The notes under the pieces: generated by a model | What the model was told of the DNA's origin: nothing | The model's database searches: none | What the model saw: only the letters and a program-made list of their open reading frames with translations | Shown here: positions 38,502 to 51,100 of the stretch, one piece after another | Position numbering within the stretch: the stretch's first letter is position 1 | How the letters are laid out: the number at the start of each line of letters is the position of its first letter | DNA from: Hippasteria phrygiana | Lineage: Eukaryota; Echinodermata; Asteroidea; Valvatida; Goniasteridae | DNA: 64,000 bases | Assembly: GCA_037893225.1 (NCBI GenBank) | Contig: JAZGUH010000776.1 | Span: 124,001 to 188,000 of the forward strand | Direction: 5' to 3' | Made by a program: the position numbers and the translations under genes

Positions 38502-39606
38502 ACTAATTTTTACATACCTATCCAACAAAATTCTGGCAAGTACATGTACTGCATCTTCATGATCAAGTCTTCTTCAAGTCCGAGGGCTTAGTCCCTCAGC
38601 GTTTTCCATCTGGCTACATGTAGGTTAGCTGGTCCAACCACTTTCGCTAGGCGGTCCTCACCAGCTTGACGAAAGCGGTCGGCCCTTCTCCGGGCTGCCC
38701 GTACGCTCTATATCCTCCGTTTCTCTGCGGATGATTTGGCAGGACGGCCCGCACCACTAAATGATGTAGACATTTCGCTGTTTCACAGATTTAGGAGTAA
38801 AACTGCAATTTGCATGTGTCAACGACGGGGATCATGCCTTCAACGGGGTGCCATGCCTGCAGTGCTGACCAGCTCTGCGGCGCATCGACGCAAACCGCCG
38901 ACCAGTAGTAGGCTACACACAGCCGGTGCTAGTACTCGCCGTACCGATATGTACAGTGCAGTAGAGTGCAGCGTTGATAGATTTATGCGGCAGCTGTGCT
39001 GGGTCTTTGCCCCGCCGGCCGCGGGGGCTATGCCGCGCTGGCTATGCCGCGCTGGCCCCACGCCGTGTCTCGTGAAACATGGGTCCGTCGCCCGGTCTTT
39101 AGGAAAAGTGTTACGACTTTGGCAAAATTTCGCAAAATTTAAGTATAATTAACAATTAAACAATACATGTAGGTAGGCCTACAGTTTGGAAAAATAGTCA
39201 TGATTATAATGGTTAAATTAAACTGTAATTTGGTTCAGTTATTGAAAGGTTTTACGGCTGGAGGTAAAACTAGCCCTAATGATCACGTGAGTTTCGTGAA
39301 CCAAAATTTGGTGCAAGAAAGTCACGTGACTAACGTTTTTTTTAAAATTACACGAAAACGGGAAAATTTGAAGTTGTCGCGCTTGGACCTTTATAAAGAA
39401 AACCCTTCCAGTCATGGTGAAATCCAATTTAGCGCCTAAAATCGCCCAAAAATCGCCTAAGAGGCTGGTGTGTACCTTTAAATAAATCCAAGCTCATTAT
39501 AACCTGATAGATTTTTGAACAACAGTCCGTATGTGAGACAAACTTGTACTTTCCTTCTCTGCTGTTATAACCTGGCAAGAAGACTCTGAGTCCATGTAAT
39601 CATGTT
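38502..39606. other. Intergenic, no supported gene
   Basis: A GC- and CpG-rich stretch near 38870-39080 includes a short duplicated GCTATGCCGCGCTGG (about 39027-39056). A 138-codon frame at 38736-39152 shows no recognisable domain and overlaps frames on the other strand, as expected in GC-rich DNA. Confidence 0.4.
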
Positions 39607-39741
39607 GAGCGCAATCTGAAGTTTCGCGCAAGTTTATTGTACTCCCTCCTGAGTTCATATCCCTATGAATGGATTTCATTCAAAGGGAAATGAGCTCAGG
39701 AGGGAGTACAATAAACTTGTGCAAAACTCCAGATTGCGCTC
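39607..39741. repeat. Foldback repeat with 50-bp imperfect arms
   Basis: GAGCGCAATCTG at 39607 pairs with CAGATTGCGCTC ending at 39741. The inner 23-bp arms at 39631-39653 and 39695-39717 are exact inverted copies (AGTTTATTGTACTCCCTCCT at the start). It looks like a small foldback or MITE. Confidence 0.85.
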
Positions 39742-39854
39742 GACAGTAAATGCTCTCTCCAAGCTCTTTTTTTCTGGTACAAATAATTACTGTTTTTAAT
39801 AAAAAAAAAATTTGTCACATACCTACGCAGAGTAGTCATTTATGTAGCGACTGA

Positions 39855-40312
39855 GGCGATTGTGTACTGTAGGACCAAGTCTTCAGTTTTTATTAAATTA
39901 GAGTCAAGGTTATTTTTTTCTCATTCCAAAATAACTTTTTTAACCTAAAGCAGACTTCTCTTAATAATTCTATTGACATCTTTTTGGTTAATTTTGAACA
40001 ATTTGTTGCAGTAGATGATGGAATTTTCTTAAGCTCTTTACGCATTACGGCAGTTGCCATGTGAATCAATGCGGGTTTGCGTTTTTACTGTGCGATCGCC
40101 ATCTTTATTTCAGCATTGCGTTTTGTCATCTTCATCGTCGCTTTACCCCAAAATTTTCCTCAAAACTAAAAGTAAAACCCTGCCCTTTATCTACAGCATA
40201 CATGTACATGTACCTGTCGGTTTGTAATGTCGCTAACTAATTTGGCAATTCGAAAAAAAACCTAAAAGTGGATTTTTGTTCCCTTAACAGGGCCCTAAAC
40301 TACACAATCGCC
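39855..40312. mobile_element. hAT-type MITE, copy 2, with 8-bp target duplication
   Basis: It begins GGCGATTGTGTA and ends TACACAATCGCC. GCGACTGA flanks it at 39847-39854 and 40313-40320, an exact 8-bp duplication. Internal sequence is related to the MITE at 36938-37369 although the outer ends differ, so the two belong to one diverged family. Confidence 0.9.
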
Positions 40313-40728
40313 GCGACTGATTCCCTCAAAATGAATGTAATGATCAAGTTAAAGCCCCAAAAAGATACATTTTTCGTGCAACCCCGGAGCATGCACAAAT
40401 GAGCTGTATTTTTCTAGAGCTCTTTTTCTGACTGGTAAACAATTTAGCAGAGCTACATTGTACTTTTTCAATTTCCAGAGCTCTTTTCCTGGTTTCCAGA
40501 TAGAGCTCCTTAAAAAATGGTTCATTTTATCAGTTATGTACACATGTCATGAGCCTAGAGCTAACAAAATAGACAGTTGCAACACTAGTGACAGACAGTC
40601 TATGTGACACTTGGCAAGTTAGGGATCATAGCCTAGTAGAAGTTTAAACTATCGTATTGGTCTTATCGAGGTATTTTCAAGGTGGCCGCCATTCCTTTTT
40701 GTTTTGTTTTTTCACCTCAATTCCTCTG

Positions 40729-41084
40729 TTAACCCCTTGAGTACGGTATTTTACGGGAGACGTCGGGGTGCCGCGGCGGCTCTGGCAGCCAAGCGAACCA
40801 CTACAATGTGTTTGTGCAGTCAAGCGTAACATATACACAATAAACCAACAATGGATTGAAACTGCACAAACAGCGGCCAATGGTGTCATCCGGCCTGGTG
40901 GCACTGTTTAATCCAACAATGGATTGAAACTGCACAAACTGCGGCCAATGGTGTCATCCGGCCTGGTGGCACTGTTTAATCTAACAATGGATTGAAACTG
41001 CACAAACGGCGGCCAATTGCGTCATCCGGCCTGGTGGCACTGTTTTTTTGCGCATATTTGTGGCATCCGTACGCATAGGGTTAA
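40729..41084. mobile_element. piggyBac-like MITE flanked by TTAA
   Basis: The left end TTAACCCCTTGAGTACGG and the inverted right end CCGTACGCATAGGGTTAA match at 15 of 18 positions, and each has TTAA outermost, the piggyBac target. The 356-bp element has no transposase. Its right half is made of three 68-bp tandem repeats. Confidence 0.8.
40845..41047. repeat. Three 68-bp tandem repeats
   Basis: Units start at 40845, 40913 and 40981. Each carries AACAATGGATTGAAACTGCA, then GCGGCCAA and CATCCGGCCTGGTGGCACTG. Differences between units are few. Confidence 0.92.
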
Positions 41085-41382
41085 ACATAAAAAAAAAATT
41101 CCAGAGGGCCCCCCAAAAAGGAAGGGGTCAGGCCAGGGACGCTAAACATGTTTTGTTTTTTTACTTCACCTAATGGGTTAAGAACTTGTGGAATCCGTAA
41201 TGGTTAGAGAAAAAATGCCGCTAACTACATGTTTAGCTGAAAATTATGCGCCAACAGTTTCACGGGTTAGCTAGCTCGATTAGATATCCTTACAAAATCC
41301 AGCATTACGGACTCCATGAAAGTGGGCCTTCTAAATACACTGTAATTGTTTTCGAACACTCTTTATTATTCTTTTTCTACAG

Positions 41383-41484
41383 GTACATGCATGTAACAGA
41401 AGGATATAAATTGAAAAGGCTGCCATCAAATAGCACAGGAAAGTTTTGTGGAAGACATAGACAAGGCAACTGGATACTAATGTA
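41383..41484 (+). other. Possible 5' (untranslated) exon of the WD40 gene
   Basis: A tract reading TTATTCTTTTTCTACAG precedes 41383 and TA|GTAAGT follows 41484, both good splice signals. Joined to the next exon at 41730 it would not share the frame of the ATG at 41738, so it would be untranslated and would carry an upstream ATG. Support is from splice signals only. Confidence 0.3.
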
Positions 41485-41729
41485 GTAAGTATAGTTCTTA
41501 TGACATGAGGTGATCCAAGTTTTTTACACCATGGGCTAAAAGCAGCAGCCCCCCCAGTGGCCTAACACTTAACAGTGCAGTGTAATACCAGTCACAAGCC
41601 AGCAATGAATCAAATTGTCAAAAGCTACCAAATCTTTGTGAAATGCACCCTGAAGGAATCCGCTTTGTCTGTGGAGTGATTGGGCAACATTTGCCGGCTA
41701 GACATTTTCACAATGTGATAACTACACAG

Positions 41730-42179
41730 TCAACAAAATGACCCAAGAATATGGACTGGTCCAAGGGTCAGCACAGGACAATCCCACAGTCGTCCAGAAA
41801 AAAGACCAAGAATTACCGCTCTCATGGGGTTCAGCCGATAACAACAGCCAAAGAAAGGCGGAATCCCCAGACAGCTCGGTCAACAGTGTGTCCCAGGCAG
41901 AGGGCCAACAAGGCACACCCACGCCATTAAAACTGAATTCCTCTAGTGCAGCCCCTCAGCCCCATGATGATGCCACGTCTATTTCGGCCAGCATTTGGAA
42001 GGACGGGGGAAGTACGAACAGCACTGAAACGGTGGTTCAGCAACTAATGCACAAGATCAGCAACGTAGGGAATGGGGACGACGGTCCCAAGACCGCTTCA
42101 AACTACACCAATTTCCCCAGCGGCTTTCAGCAGAGAAATTACTATGCACACAGCAAGAAACTCACAGACCTTGTGGATG
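41730..42179 (+). CDS. WD40 gene coding exon 1 (contains start codon)
   Basis: An acceptor, AACTACACAG, precedes 41730 and the ATG at 41738 is the first in frame. The exon ends GTGGATG|GTAAGA in phase 1. It encodes a Ser/Gln/Asn-rich N-terminus of 147 residues, without a recognised domain, ending near SKKLTDLVD. Confidence 0.8.
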
Positions 42180-45100
42180 GTAAGAATAAACAGTTATAAA
42201 GGACATGTACATTTAATGCTTTGATGCAACCAAAACTGAGCTAATATACTACTCGTAGCTATTTTTTTCTGAAACAACAGTGAGTGCGCGCATAATGCCA
42301 GCATTGTTCTTTCAGACAATTGTCGTTAAAATTGCAAATGAGAAGATGGCCAAACAGTACACCATCTGAAGCATGTTAAGTACACGTATGCGAACTATGA
42401 AGATTTAGTAAAAGAAAGAAATTTACGTCGGAGATGAATGATGTACACGTAAATTAAATTAGAGCAGAGATTTAAATCAAACAACCCTGAAACAAATTGA
42501 ACAAAATCATTGGAAATTGATAATCTTCAGATATTTTTGGCTGAATTATACAAAAAGGTATTTTATGAATGGGAACAAGTGGTTTACACTGTATAGTTTT
42601 ACCATTCAATGGAGTTGGGTCATTCCATAAATTTGGTGTCCCTGTTACATCTGACATGTATAGGATTTTACAATTCAGGACACAATCTTTAATGCCCTCT
42701 AATGTATCTCCAAGGGGGATTATGTAAAGCAAAGTACCTGCCAAACGAGTGAAAAAAAATAGTGTGAAGTCACTTTTAATGATACTTGATGGGAAATTAC
42801 ACAGGTCAGGTGTAAATAACAGGGACACCAAAACATCACAGTTTGGACCCCTAATTTATAGAGGGACCTATATGTATATGTACATGTACATGTACATGTA
42901 CTTAACAAGGAATCACTGCAACACATCTGCCAAATCATAAAATGTTTATGCATTATAACAACTGTTATAAGAACTGTTAACTAAAAATTGTTTTCCCCCA
43001 GTAACATACAACCCTCGCACCAGACAGTTCATCTTCCTGGACACCAGAGGTATCACAACTTGGGACAAGGATGGCATTGAACATTCAGGTAAGAAAATAA
43101 TGAAAATATTAGTGGTAGGATATACAGTAAATCCAGATTTTTGTAACATTCACTTTGAACTCCACTACATACATGTACATGTATGGTTTCAATTTTCGAA
43201 ACCTGATATTCGAAAGTAATCTTAAAAAAAAATCAACCCTTCCATTTTTTGTGGAATAGGCTAAAGAAAACAAGTGAGAACATCCTCCAATTTGCTCCAT
43301 GGTCTCTGATTGTAACTGCATTCACTTGCTAGTGGTCTTCGTGGTGTATGAATAGCCTGCCCATCCATTTTTTTTTCAACATTTCAGTATTTTCGTCTCG
43401 TCTGTGCCATACCATGCTAGAAAACATTCGTTTGTTTGATAAGTTTGTTCAATTTCATAACACGTAATTGTGACTTCCTCAGTAGAAGGCACAAATGTTG
43501 CAGATAAGGATAGTTTCCACTGTTTCTTTTGATTTAATTTTCTAAAAAATATATTTGACTCGTTCTAGGTTGTTATCTGGCCCCCAGCATTGCATTTAGC
43601 ACCCATTTTCTTTTGGCAGTTTTTGTGTCGCCTAAACGAATGTTTTGGGGGCACCTACCAGTCATGAATTCTGTCCGTGTATGTGGCCCTTGTGCCCTTG
43701 TGGCCGATAAAGTTTTAGTTCAAGTTTTTGCTCTCATTTGGTGTCATTTGAAAAGTTGAAATGTCTGTCCCAGCTGTTTTAATAACAATAAATATTAAAA
43801 CGCATCAATAAAATATAGGTAATTTTCGATGCTTATTGATAGTGATATTTATTTTTTATGCCGCGTGCCATATTTGCATATTCATCGTTTCTTACCGATC
43901 GGGCAATTCTATTGGCCCATTAAAATAAGTGAGGTCAGCGACCATGTAAAAGTTTAATTATTTAAACTCTGCAGCGACGTCGCCAGCGTCTTTTAGCGAC
44001 TAATCGCTGGTACTTCCACGTCAACTATAAACCCTGCGTGAGAGGATCGCCTTAAGACTCTGCCACAAGTTCTGAAAAATCTTTTCAAATCAATAAATGT
44101 GCATATACATTTGTACTGTAGGAATAGGTTTTCTTCTGTCATTGCAGTTAACCGGAGCCTGAGTTACCCCAAATATGTGAACAATCTTCTGAGGAACATC
44201 ATCTATGCCAGGAAGTATAACGTGTACTTCTGTCTTGCCAAAGATTTTTCACTTAAGGTGAGTTTGATTGTTGTACTACACATGTACATGTACATGTCGT
44301 TTGTTGAAGGCCTTGTGTGGCCAACAGGTCTCTCTGACAGATAGTATTAAACATGTACAGTCGAGCACTGTTACATGTAATACGAGCTCCAGCGGACTAT
44401 AAAAAACCTCATATTATAAGTACATGTACCTCGTATTATGCATCGCCATGCCATGTCCATTCATCCATGACGCACCAACTGGGCGCCATGCACGTGTGTG
44501 TTTTTGTTAATGTACATAACGAATGGGTGCACAAAACAGGAGCCTTATCCTTTATGTCGCAAATGTAATGTTTGTAAATTATGAATCTTACTGTGTAAAA
44601 TATACAATTTAAAGGAGAAAGTGATAAATAAAATAATAAGAAAAACACCACCGGACTAGACGTTCATAGCCGCCAACATCGAGCGTGCCGAAGGGAAGGT
44701 TTTTTGCACGGGCTCCCTGAAACCATTGGAGCAGGGCCTCTTTATATCTTCATGATCAGTGGTGCAGAATCTCTTCCGGGTAGGTTGGAACTTCGAAGTT
44801 TCGAACTTCGCTGTGATGTCCTCCTTGTTCTGTTGAGAATTGTCGAGAGTGTACTTGGGACAATCCTGTACTGGCACCCGGTGTCTGCTTTCTTGCGGCC
44901 CGATTCTACAGCCTTGATGATCTCAATCTTGGTCTCCAGAGACAGCCCCTTGCACTTAATCTTGATTGAAGCCATGGTAGATGTTTTCTTGAAGAAGGTA
45001 CGACTCGTCAGTGATGTAAAAAACAACGCGGTCACAAGTGAAGGAAGAAAAACCTCTAGCGGCTTCAGCCGGCTGCAATAGAACTCGTCTTGCGGCACTA

Positions 45101-48100
45101 CAAACGCAACATACACCATCCGTCTTTTATAAATCCCCTCTAGCGGCACAAAACATACAACTGTCGGGCAACGGAACTCCCTTTGTCAGCAGTAAAACCG
45201 CAACACCCATTGTCTGTCTTTATAAAACCCCCTCCATGCGGCGCGAAACGCACAGCTACACCAGGTGGTTTTTGTTAAAACCACAGCACGGATGAACGAG
45301 GGGATTGGCGTTAGCATGATAATGACTGGCACCTTTCTTCTGGGGTGGGATTAAGTAAGGGGTTTTCAAAACGTACTCGTCTTAAAGATGTTGAAAATAA
45401 TGCTTTTTTATTCAACCTTGCCGCCAAAAATGCTCGTCGTAAACGTCTTCTCGCTTTAATGATTCTCGTAGTAAACAAATTTTCTCACATGTGCACGTTT
45501 TGTTTGGAACTGACGAAATATGCTCGTGATAACCGTGTTCTCGTATTGTAGTTGTAAGTTGGCCAGGATCTTGCAAATACAGTACCTTCATAGTAGAAAG
45601 TTATTGGAATTAATCCTCTGTCGTGGTGATATTCAGTCTTTCCACAATTCAAAGTGGATAGGAGGATGACGATGTTGTTTCAACAAAGTGGATAGGAGGA
45701 TGACGATGTGGTTTCAACAAAGTGGATAGCAGGATGACGATGTGGTTTCAACAAAGTGAATAGGAGGATGACGATGTGGTTTCAACAAAGTGGATAGGAG
45801 GATGACGATGTGCTTTCAACAAAGTGGATAGGAGGATGACGATGTGGTTTCAACAAAGTGGATAGGAGGATGACGATGTGGTTTCAACAAAGTGGATAGC
45901 AGGATGACGATGTGGTTTCAACAGTGGATAGGAGGATGACGATGTGGTTTCAACAAAGTGGATAGGAGGATGACGATGTGGTTTCAACAAAGTGGATAGC
46001 AGGATGACGATGTGGTTTCAACAGTGGATAGGAGGATGACGATGTGGTTTCAACAAAGTGGATAGGAGGATGACGATGTGGTTTCAACAAAGTGGATAGG
46101 AGGATGACGATGTGGTTTCAACAAAGTGGATAGCAGGATGACGATGTGGTTTCAACAAAGTGGATAGCAGGATGACGATGTGGTTTCAACAGTGGATAGG
46201 AGGATGACGATGTGGTTTCAACAAAGTGGATAGGAGGATGATGATGTGGTTTCAACAAAGTGGATAGGAGGATGATGATGTGGTTTCAACAAAGTGGATA
46301 GCAGGATGACGATGTGGTTTCAACAAAGTGGATAGGAGGATGATGATGTGGTTTCAACAAAGTGGATAGGAGGATGACGATGACAATGTGGTTTTAACAA
46401 AGTGGATAGGAAGATGACGATGTGGTTTCAACAAAGTGGATAGGAGAATGACGATGTGGTTTCAACAAAGTGGATAGGAAGATGACGATGTGGTTTCAAC
46501 AAAGTGGATAGGAGATTTGACATGGAAAACATGAAAGCTGGGGCAAACAATGCCACAAAAACACAGACTGAATGTGAGAAATTCCAGCAAAATTGACATC
46601 CCTGTGTACATACCGTAATTTTCGGAATATAGGCCGCGCGGGGTATAAGCCGCAGCACGCAAAAATCTGTAAATTAAGATTTAAAGTTGGCGTATTAGCC
46701 GCACCGGTGTATAAGCCGCACCACGGCGCTGACGACGTCCAACCACAAGTCATCATGTTGCATGCTGAAGCGCTAGTCGGACTCCCTATTAATTATCGCG
46801 GCAACTCTTATTATCGCGGCATCGGAAATTACTCCTTTTTTTGCGTTGCCAACCGTATGGCGATTGTTCATCCAGTTCATCAGGCATTAAGGACTTCCTG
46901 CTAAGTTGTATAAAAATGACGATTATAAAATGTTGTGTCGGGACTTTTATTGAGTTTTAATGATTTTTAATAAATTCACGTTTTCCAAAACTTTTTTGCC
47001 TCACCGTGTCTGCTAAAAAGTACCGTCTTTATTTTAACATAAATCTTCAATGGTGGTCTGTCCATGGAAGTTCTATTGTCTGGTTCCCATTCTACAGCTA
47101 CATATACAAATGCAAAATGACGCCGAAGGACGATATTTCCACCGCGAAATCGTAAAAACTTACGGGAGCAAAATGACAGTGCGGTAAAAAAATAAAACGC
47201 GTAACGACGACGCACCGTGTAAAGTGAATGGCGCCCCCAATCGTCAATCAGTAGACTTGTCTCAGTGAATTTTGTCGCCTTCCGGGGGGGACAGGGTGTT
47301 AAGAAATATCTTGCAGGCCTAATCGTCTTTATTCAACTTGAACTTGACAGGGAAAATATCGTACTTTATTCAGGGGATGTTTTGGTCAAACATTAACTAT
47401 GAATATAAAGTTGAGATCATTGTAAAAACCACTTCCAGTACCGCGATAATACAGAGTCTGTACTCCGCTGAGCAACGGCGAGCATGTCTATTTTCACCGG
47501 CACGTGTCGCTAGTCGTTGTTTTGATTGGCCAAAGTAGATTTTGTTGCGCGCTTACATGTACGTGCTGGCAACCATTCATAAATTTGGGGGCCTTGCTAA
47601 TTCATGCAAAGGGATGTTTATTGGTTTCGGCTTAAGATTTCAGTATAAAAGTAATGTTTCTTTAAATTTGATATAAAGCAAATACGCCTGGAAGCAAGTA
47701 ACTTCTTTTTCAAACACAAATATGATTTTTATTTCCCACATTATCATTTACTCCACTTGACAATGTTTTCGGAAATTCAACAACATCCCTCGTAGCATAT
47801 GGTGTAATCCAAAACTAGGCACGCTCATTAGATCTGATGAAAATAATTCGTTTTGCTGTAAACGAAAGATGATTTTTGTCTGGATTTTTCTCCACTTCAG
47901 GGAACATACGAGGACGAAATTAAATCGCCAGAATGACAATTGATAAATAATAAATATATATGCAGATAGATGAATATATTTTACTGAAAGATTTCAGCGG
48001 ATTGCAATGGATTGTATTATTTCGGTAAAAATTCTCCTAATGTGAAAATGAACGTCGCATGGTGCCCGCGCGCGATTTTGTTACTACGGACAATACTGGT

Positions 48101-51100
48101 ACCCGCGCCCCGGAAGTACGTGACTTTTCCGCAAAGATGTGGCGACAAAACATTATTGCAACAATATTTTGCTAACTTTAGAGGACGCTGGAAATGGAAG
48201 TTGTGTACGTATTAAAGCCTACAATTATTGTAGGCTTTAATACGTACACAACTTGTATTTTTTTGTCACATTCGCAGACCGCAGATGCGGTAGATTAAGC
48301 CTCAAAGCGGTGGAGGTATGTGTTTATCATGATCCTTAATACTGATAATAGTTGACTAGAGCTTCGTTAAGTCCCAGAATTTTGACATTTTGACATCGAA
48401 TATAATCGATGTTGGACCTCCGATGTATCGATTATTGAAAATTCTGATAGCCGGACCCTACGTTAACCAGTGAAATAATAAACAACATGGATTACACAAC
48501 GATAAAACAGACAAAAACGAACAGACGCACCACACGATTTGTGAGGTGTGAACGGTACTTACGGGTTACGGTACATTTGCAAGTCAATTCGGTCCCTCTG
48601 GACTGGTTTCCTTTATTTCCAACACGCTGAGGCGCGGCTTCTGTGACTGATTTTATTCTTCAAATGTTGCTGTATAAGCCGCCCGGAGTATAAGCCGCAG
48701 GGACATTTTTCAGTGTGAGAATCAACGTATAAGCCGCGGCCTATATTCCGAAAATTACGGTACATACATTTGCAATGGAGATCCCTACATGTACATTGTA
48801 GCTTCTTGCCACACTGCAAGCAGTATGCACGTGCGTGCCAAAAATTGAATTTATCAGTAAACTACTCTATTTTTTAGTAAACTGCTCTCACATGTGTGGC
48901 ATGCGAGACTGTGATTAGTCAATATACAATGTATCAAGGGGCAGTACAGTGGAATGCCGCTATAATGAACATTGCGGGATCCACAGATTTTGTTCGTTAT
49001 GGCGATCGTTTGGTATACGGGAATTCGCCGAACAAAATAAGAAGCCATTTTTACGGTGGTGCCGCGCCCGCGTGGAGGCTGCCCGCGTTCTTTAATTTGA
49101 GTCGCGTGCGCATTTTGGCAAATTGTAAACACTCTGTTGGTCGAAGCTGCGTCGAGCGCGTGCATCTAACACGCACGCGAGCGCCTCGCCACCGCAGTAA
49201 ATGCTTCTAAATTTGGTCGCCGGATTAGTCTATAGTGATTTTCAGCCGCCGCGTGCCCATTTTTCAACATGGCGTATGTTCTTATAAAAAGCGCTCTCTT
49301 GCGTCGTATATTTGAAGTGCACCCTCTTTTGATTGTAATTGAAGGTTTTATTCAATTGTATTACATATTTTCCCAAATTTTGCGTCTTTCACGAATTGGC
49401 GACGCCCTCTTTTGACCATTGTCAGTGTAGTAGCATTTCTTGCACCCGCACATGGAGACACGAAACCACTGTCCATTCATCTTGGCAGCATGTCACCCTG
49501 CACGCACTGGCGGATACTTTTAAAAGGATGATTTTGAACATGTGCCGGCCATTGAATCATGTAATTACATGTTCATACTTTCTAAGCTTACTGAATTCTA
49601 AAGCAACAGTTGGCTTTTCCCTTCTATTCCTTGGGGAAATACATACATGTAACAGCCACCTCTGTCACTCTAATTTCTAATCTAATCTAATCTAATCTAA
49701 TCTTCAACATAAAGCTGCCGACGTTAAGGAATTACAAACAGCCCAAATACCCGGTAAGTTTTTTACAAAAAAATTGGGAGCTAAGGATGGTGTTCGGTAC
49801 AGCCGAATGTTCGGTATACATAGCGGTGTTCGGTATAGCGGCGTTCCACTGTACTTTAATGGATATATATGTCTATTGAAGCAGTTTTTTCTAAGGACTC
49901 TGTCAGTCAGAAATCAGTATTTCTACCCAAATTATGATGAAAGAACTTGAACTTGCATGTGAACTACATATCTTAGGCAAGTTCAGACCTCCCTTCTCCC
50001 TCATCCAATCCTCAATCTAAGACAGACATTTAAAAAAAAAAAAATTTAAGTCCTATTTTAGCAAAATAAATCACACCAAATACTATAGGGCCAATAGAGA
50101 AGTTAGAAGAAACTTTGGTCAGACAAGCAATTTGTGTAAGACGTCTGCACTAGTAAGCAGGAAGTCGTGGGTTCGAATCCCGCCCGAGTAAGCCTGTGAA
50201 TTTGTTCACACAGGTTCTCGGAAAGCACTGAGTATACAGTGCTTCATATATTACGTCGGGACGGGGCAAAAGAGAAAACATCTCTGTTCTAATTTACAAT
50301 TTGTGTTCGTTAAGTTCCTCCAGCAAGCCAGACAAACTCTGTGACATATATGCAAATATGTACATTGTGGTTTAATTAGCTTGTAAATAATAATGACTTG
50401 AACGGCCAGTCATGCATGGACGGTGTACTTTGCTTCACAGGTACTGAACAAAGATTTTGACGAGACCTGCAATGTGGCCTCAGATCTCAGCTCGGTCATG
50501 TTTCTCATCTTCAATCCAGTCAGGGATGAACTCATCACGGGCGGAGTCAAGGGGACAAAGGTAAGTCAAATGGCTCAGAGAAATAATAATAATCAGAGTA
50601 ATTATTATAATAATAAACAGCTTTAATTTATAGGTGTTTTTAGCCATGTCATCTACATGTTATATGATTTTCAATGGCCTATCTTTGTGCTAGGGTACAT
50701 GTACATGTACCAGAGACACTGGGGTAAACCCCTGCTCTTTCATGGGCTCTGGTTTTTTGTACGTGCACTGATCCTATCTGTCCCATCTGAAGGACGTGAC
50801 CCTTTTGAGATGAGCAAAGGCCTGTCATACCAATGCACTGATTGTTGCAGGCACGCTAATGCAAGCCATACATGGTGTGGTCTCCCATCCAAGGACTGCT
50901 TGTAGTCAACGTTGCTTAACTTCAGTAGTGTGCCACTTTCTCCTCCAATGAGCCAAACTGTCTGGGACAAACTGTTCCACACTTTTGTCTGGGACAACTG
51001 TCTGGGGCAAGACCTGTCAATGAGTAGGGATATGAATACGAATACAATAAATGTAACTTTGCATTAGTGGCACATCAAATTTTGTTTCACGGTATATGAC

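Larger units (their letters stand above)
46613..48760. mobile_element. 2.15 kb TA-flanked element with CCGTAATTTTCGG ends
   Basis: The ends CCGTAATTTTCGGAATATAG and CTATATTCCGAAAATTACGG are exact inverses for at least 25 bp, and TA lies on both sides (46611-46612, 48761-48762), as for Tc1/mariner/Tigger-like elements. Repeated TATAAGCCGC motifs lie just inside each end. No transposase is seen. The ~725-bp family copy B is inserted within it, and a palindrome lies at 48198-48254. Confidence 0.85.

Noticed and set aside
38736..39152. 138-codon frame in GC-rich sequence
   Set aside because: GC-rich DNA opens frames on both strands here, and no domain was recognised.
44742..45149. 135-codon - strand frame taken as a whole gene
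   Set aside because: Only the part from the internal ATG at 44975 resembles a Tigger helix-turn-helix; the upstream and final portions are not conserved-looking and the frame is shifted relative to the rest.
46428..46756. Overlapping - strand frames across the minisatellite edge and element end
   Set aside because: They span the boundary between a minisatellite and a transposon terminus and have no domain.
50139..50211. Functional tRNA gene
   Set aside because: The B box and T arm are good, but no closed acceptor stem or convincing A box was found; a SINE explains the tail.
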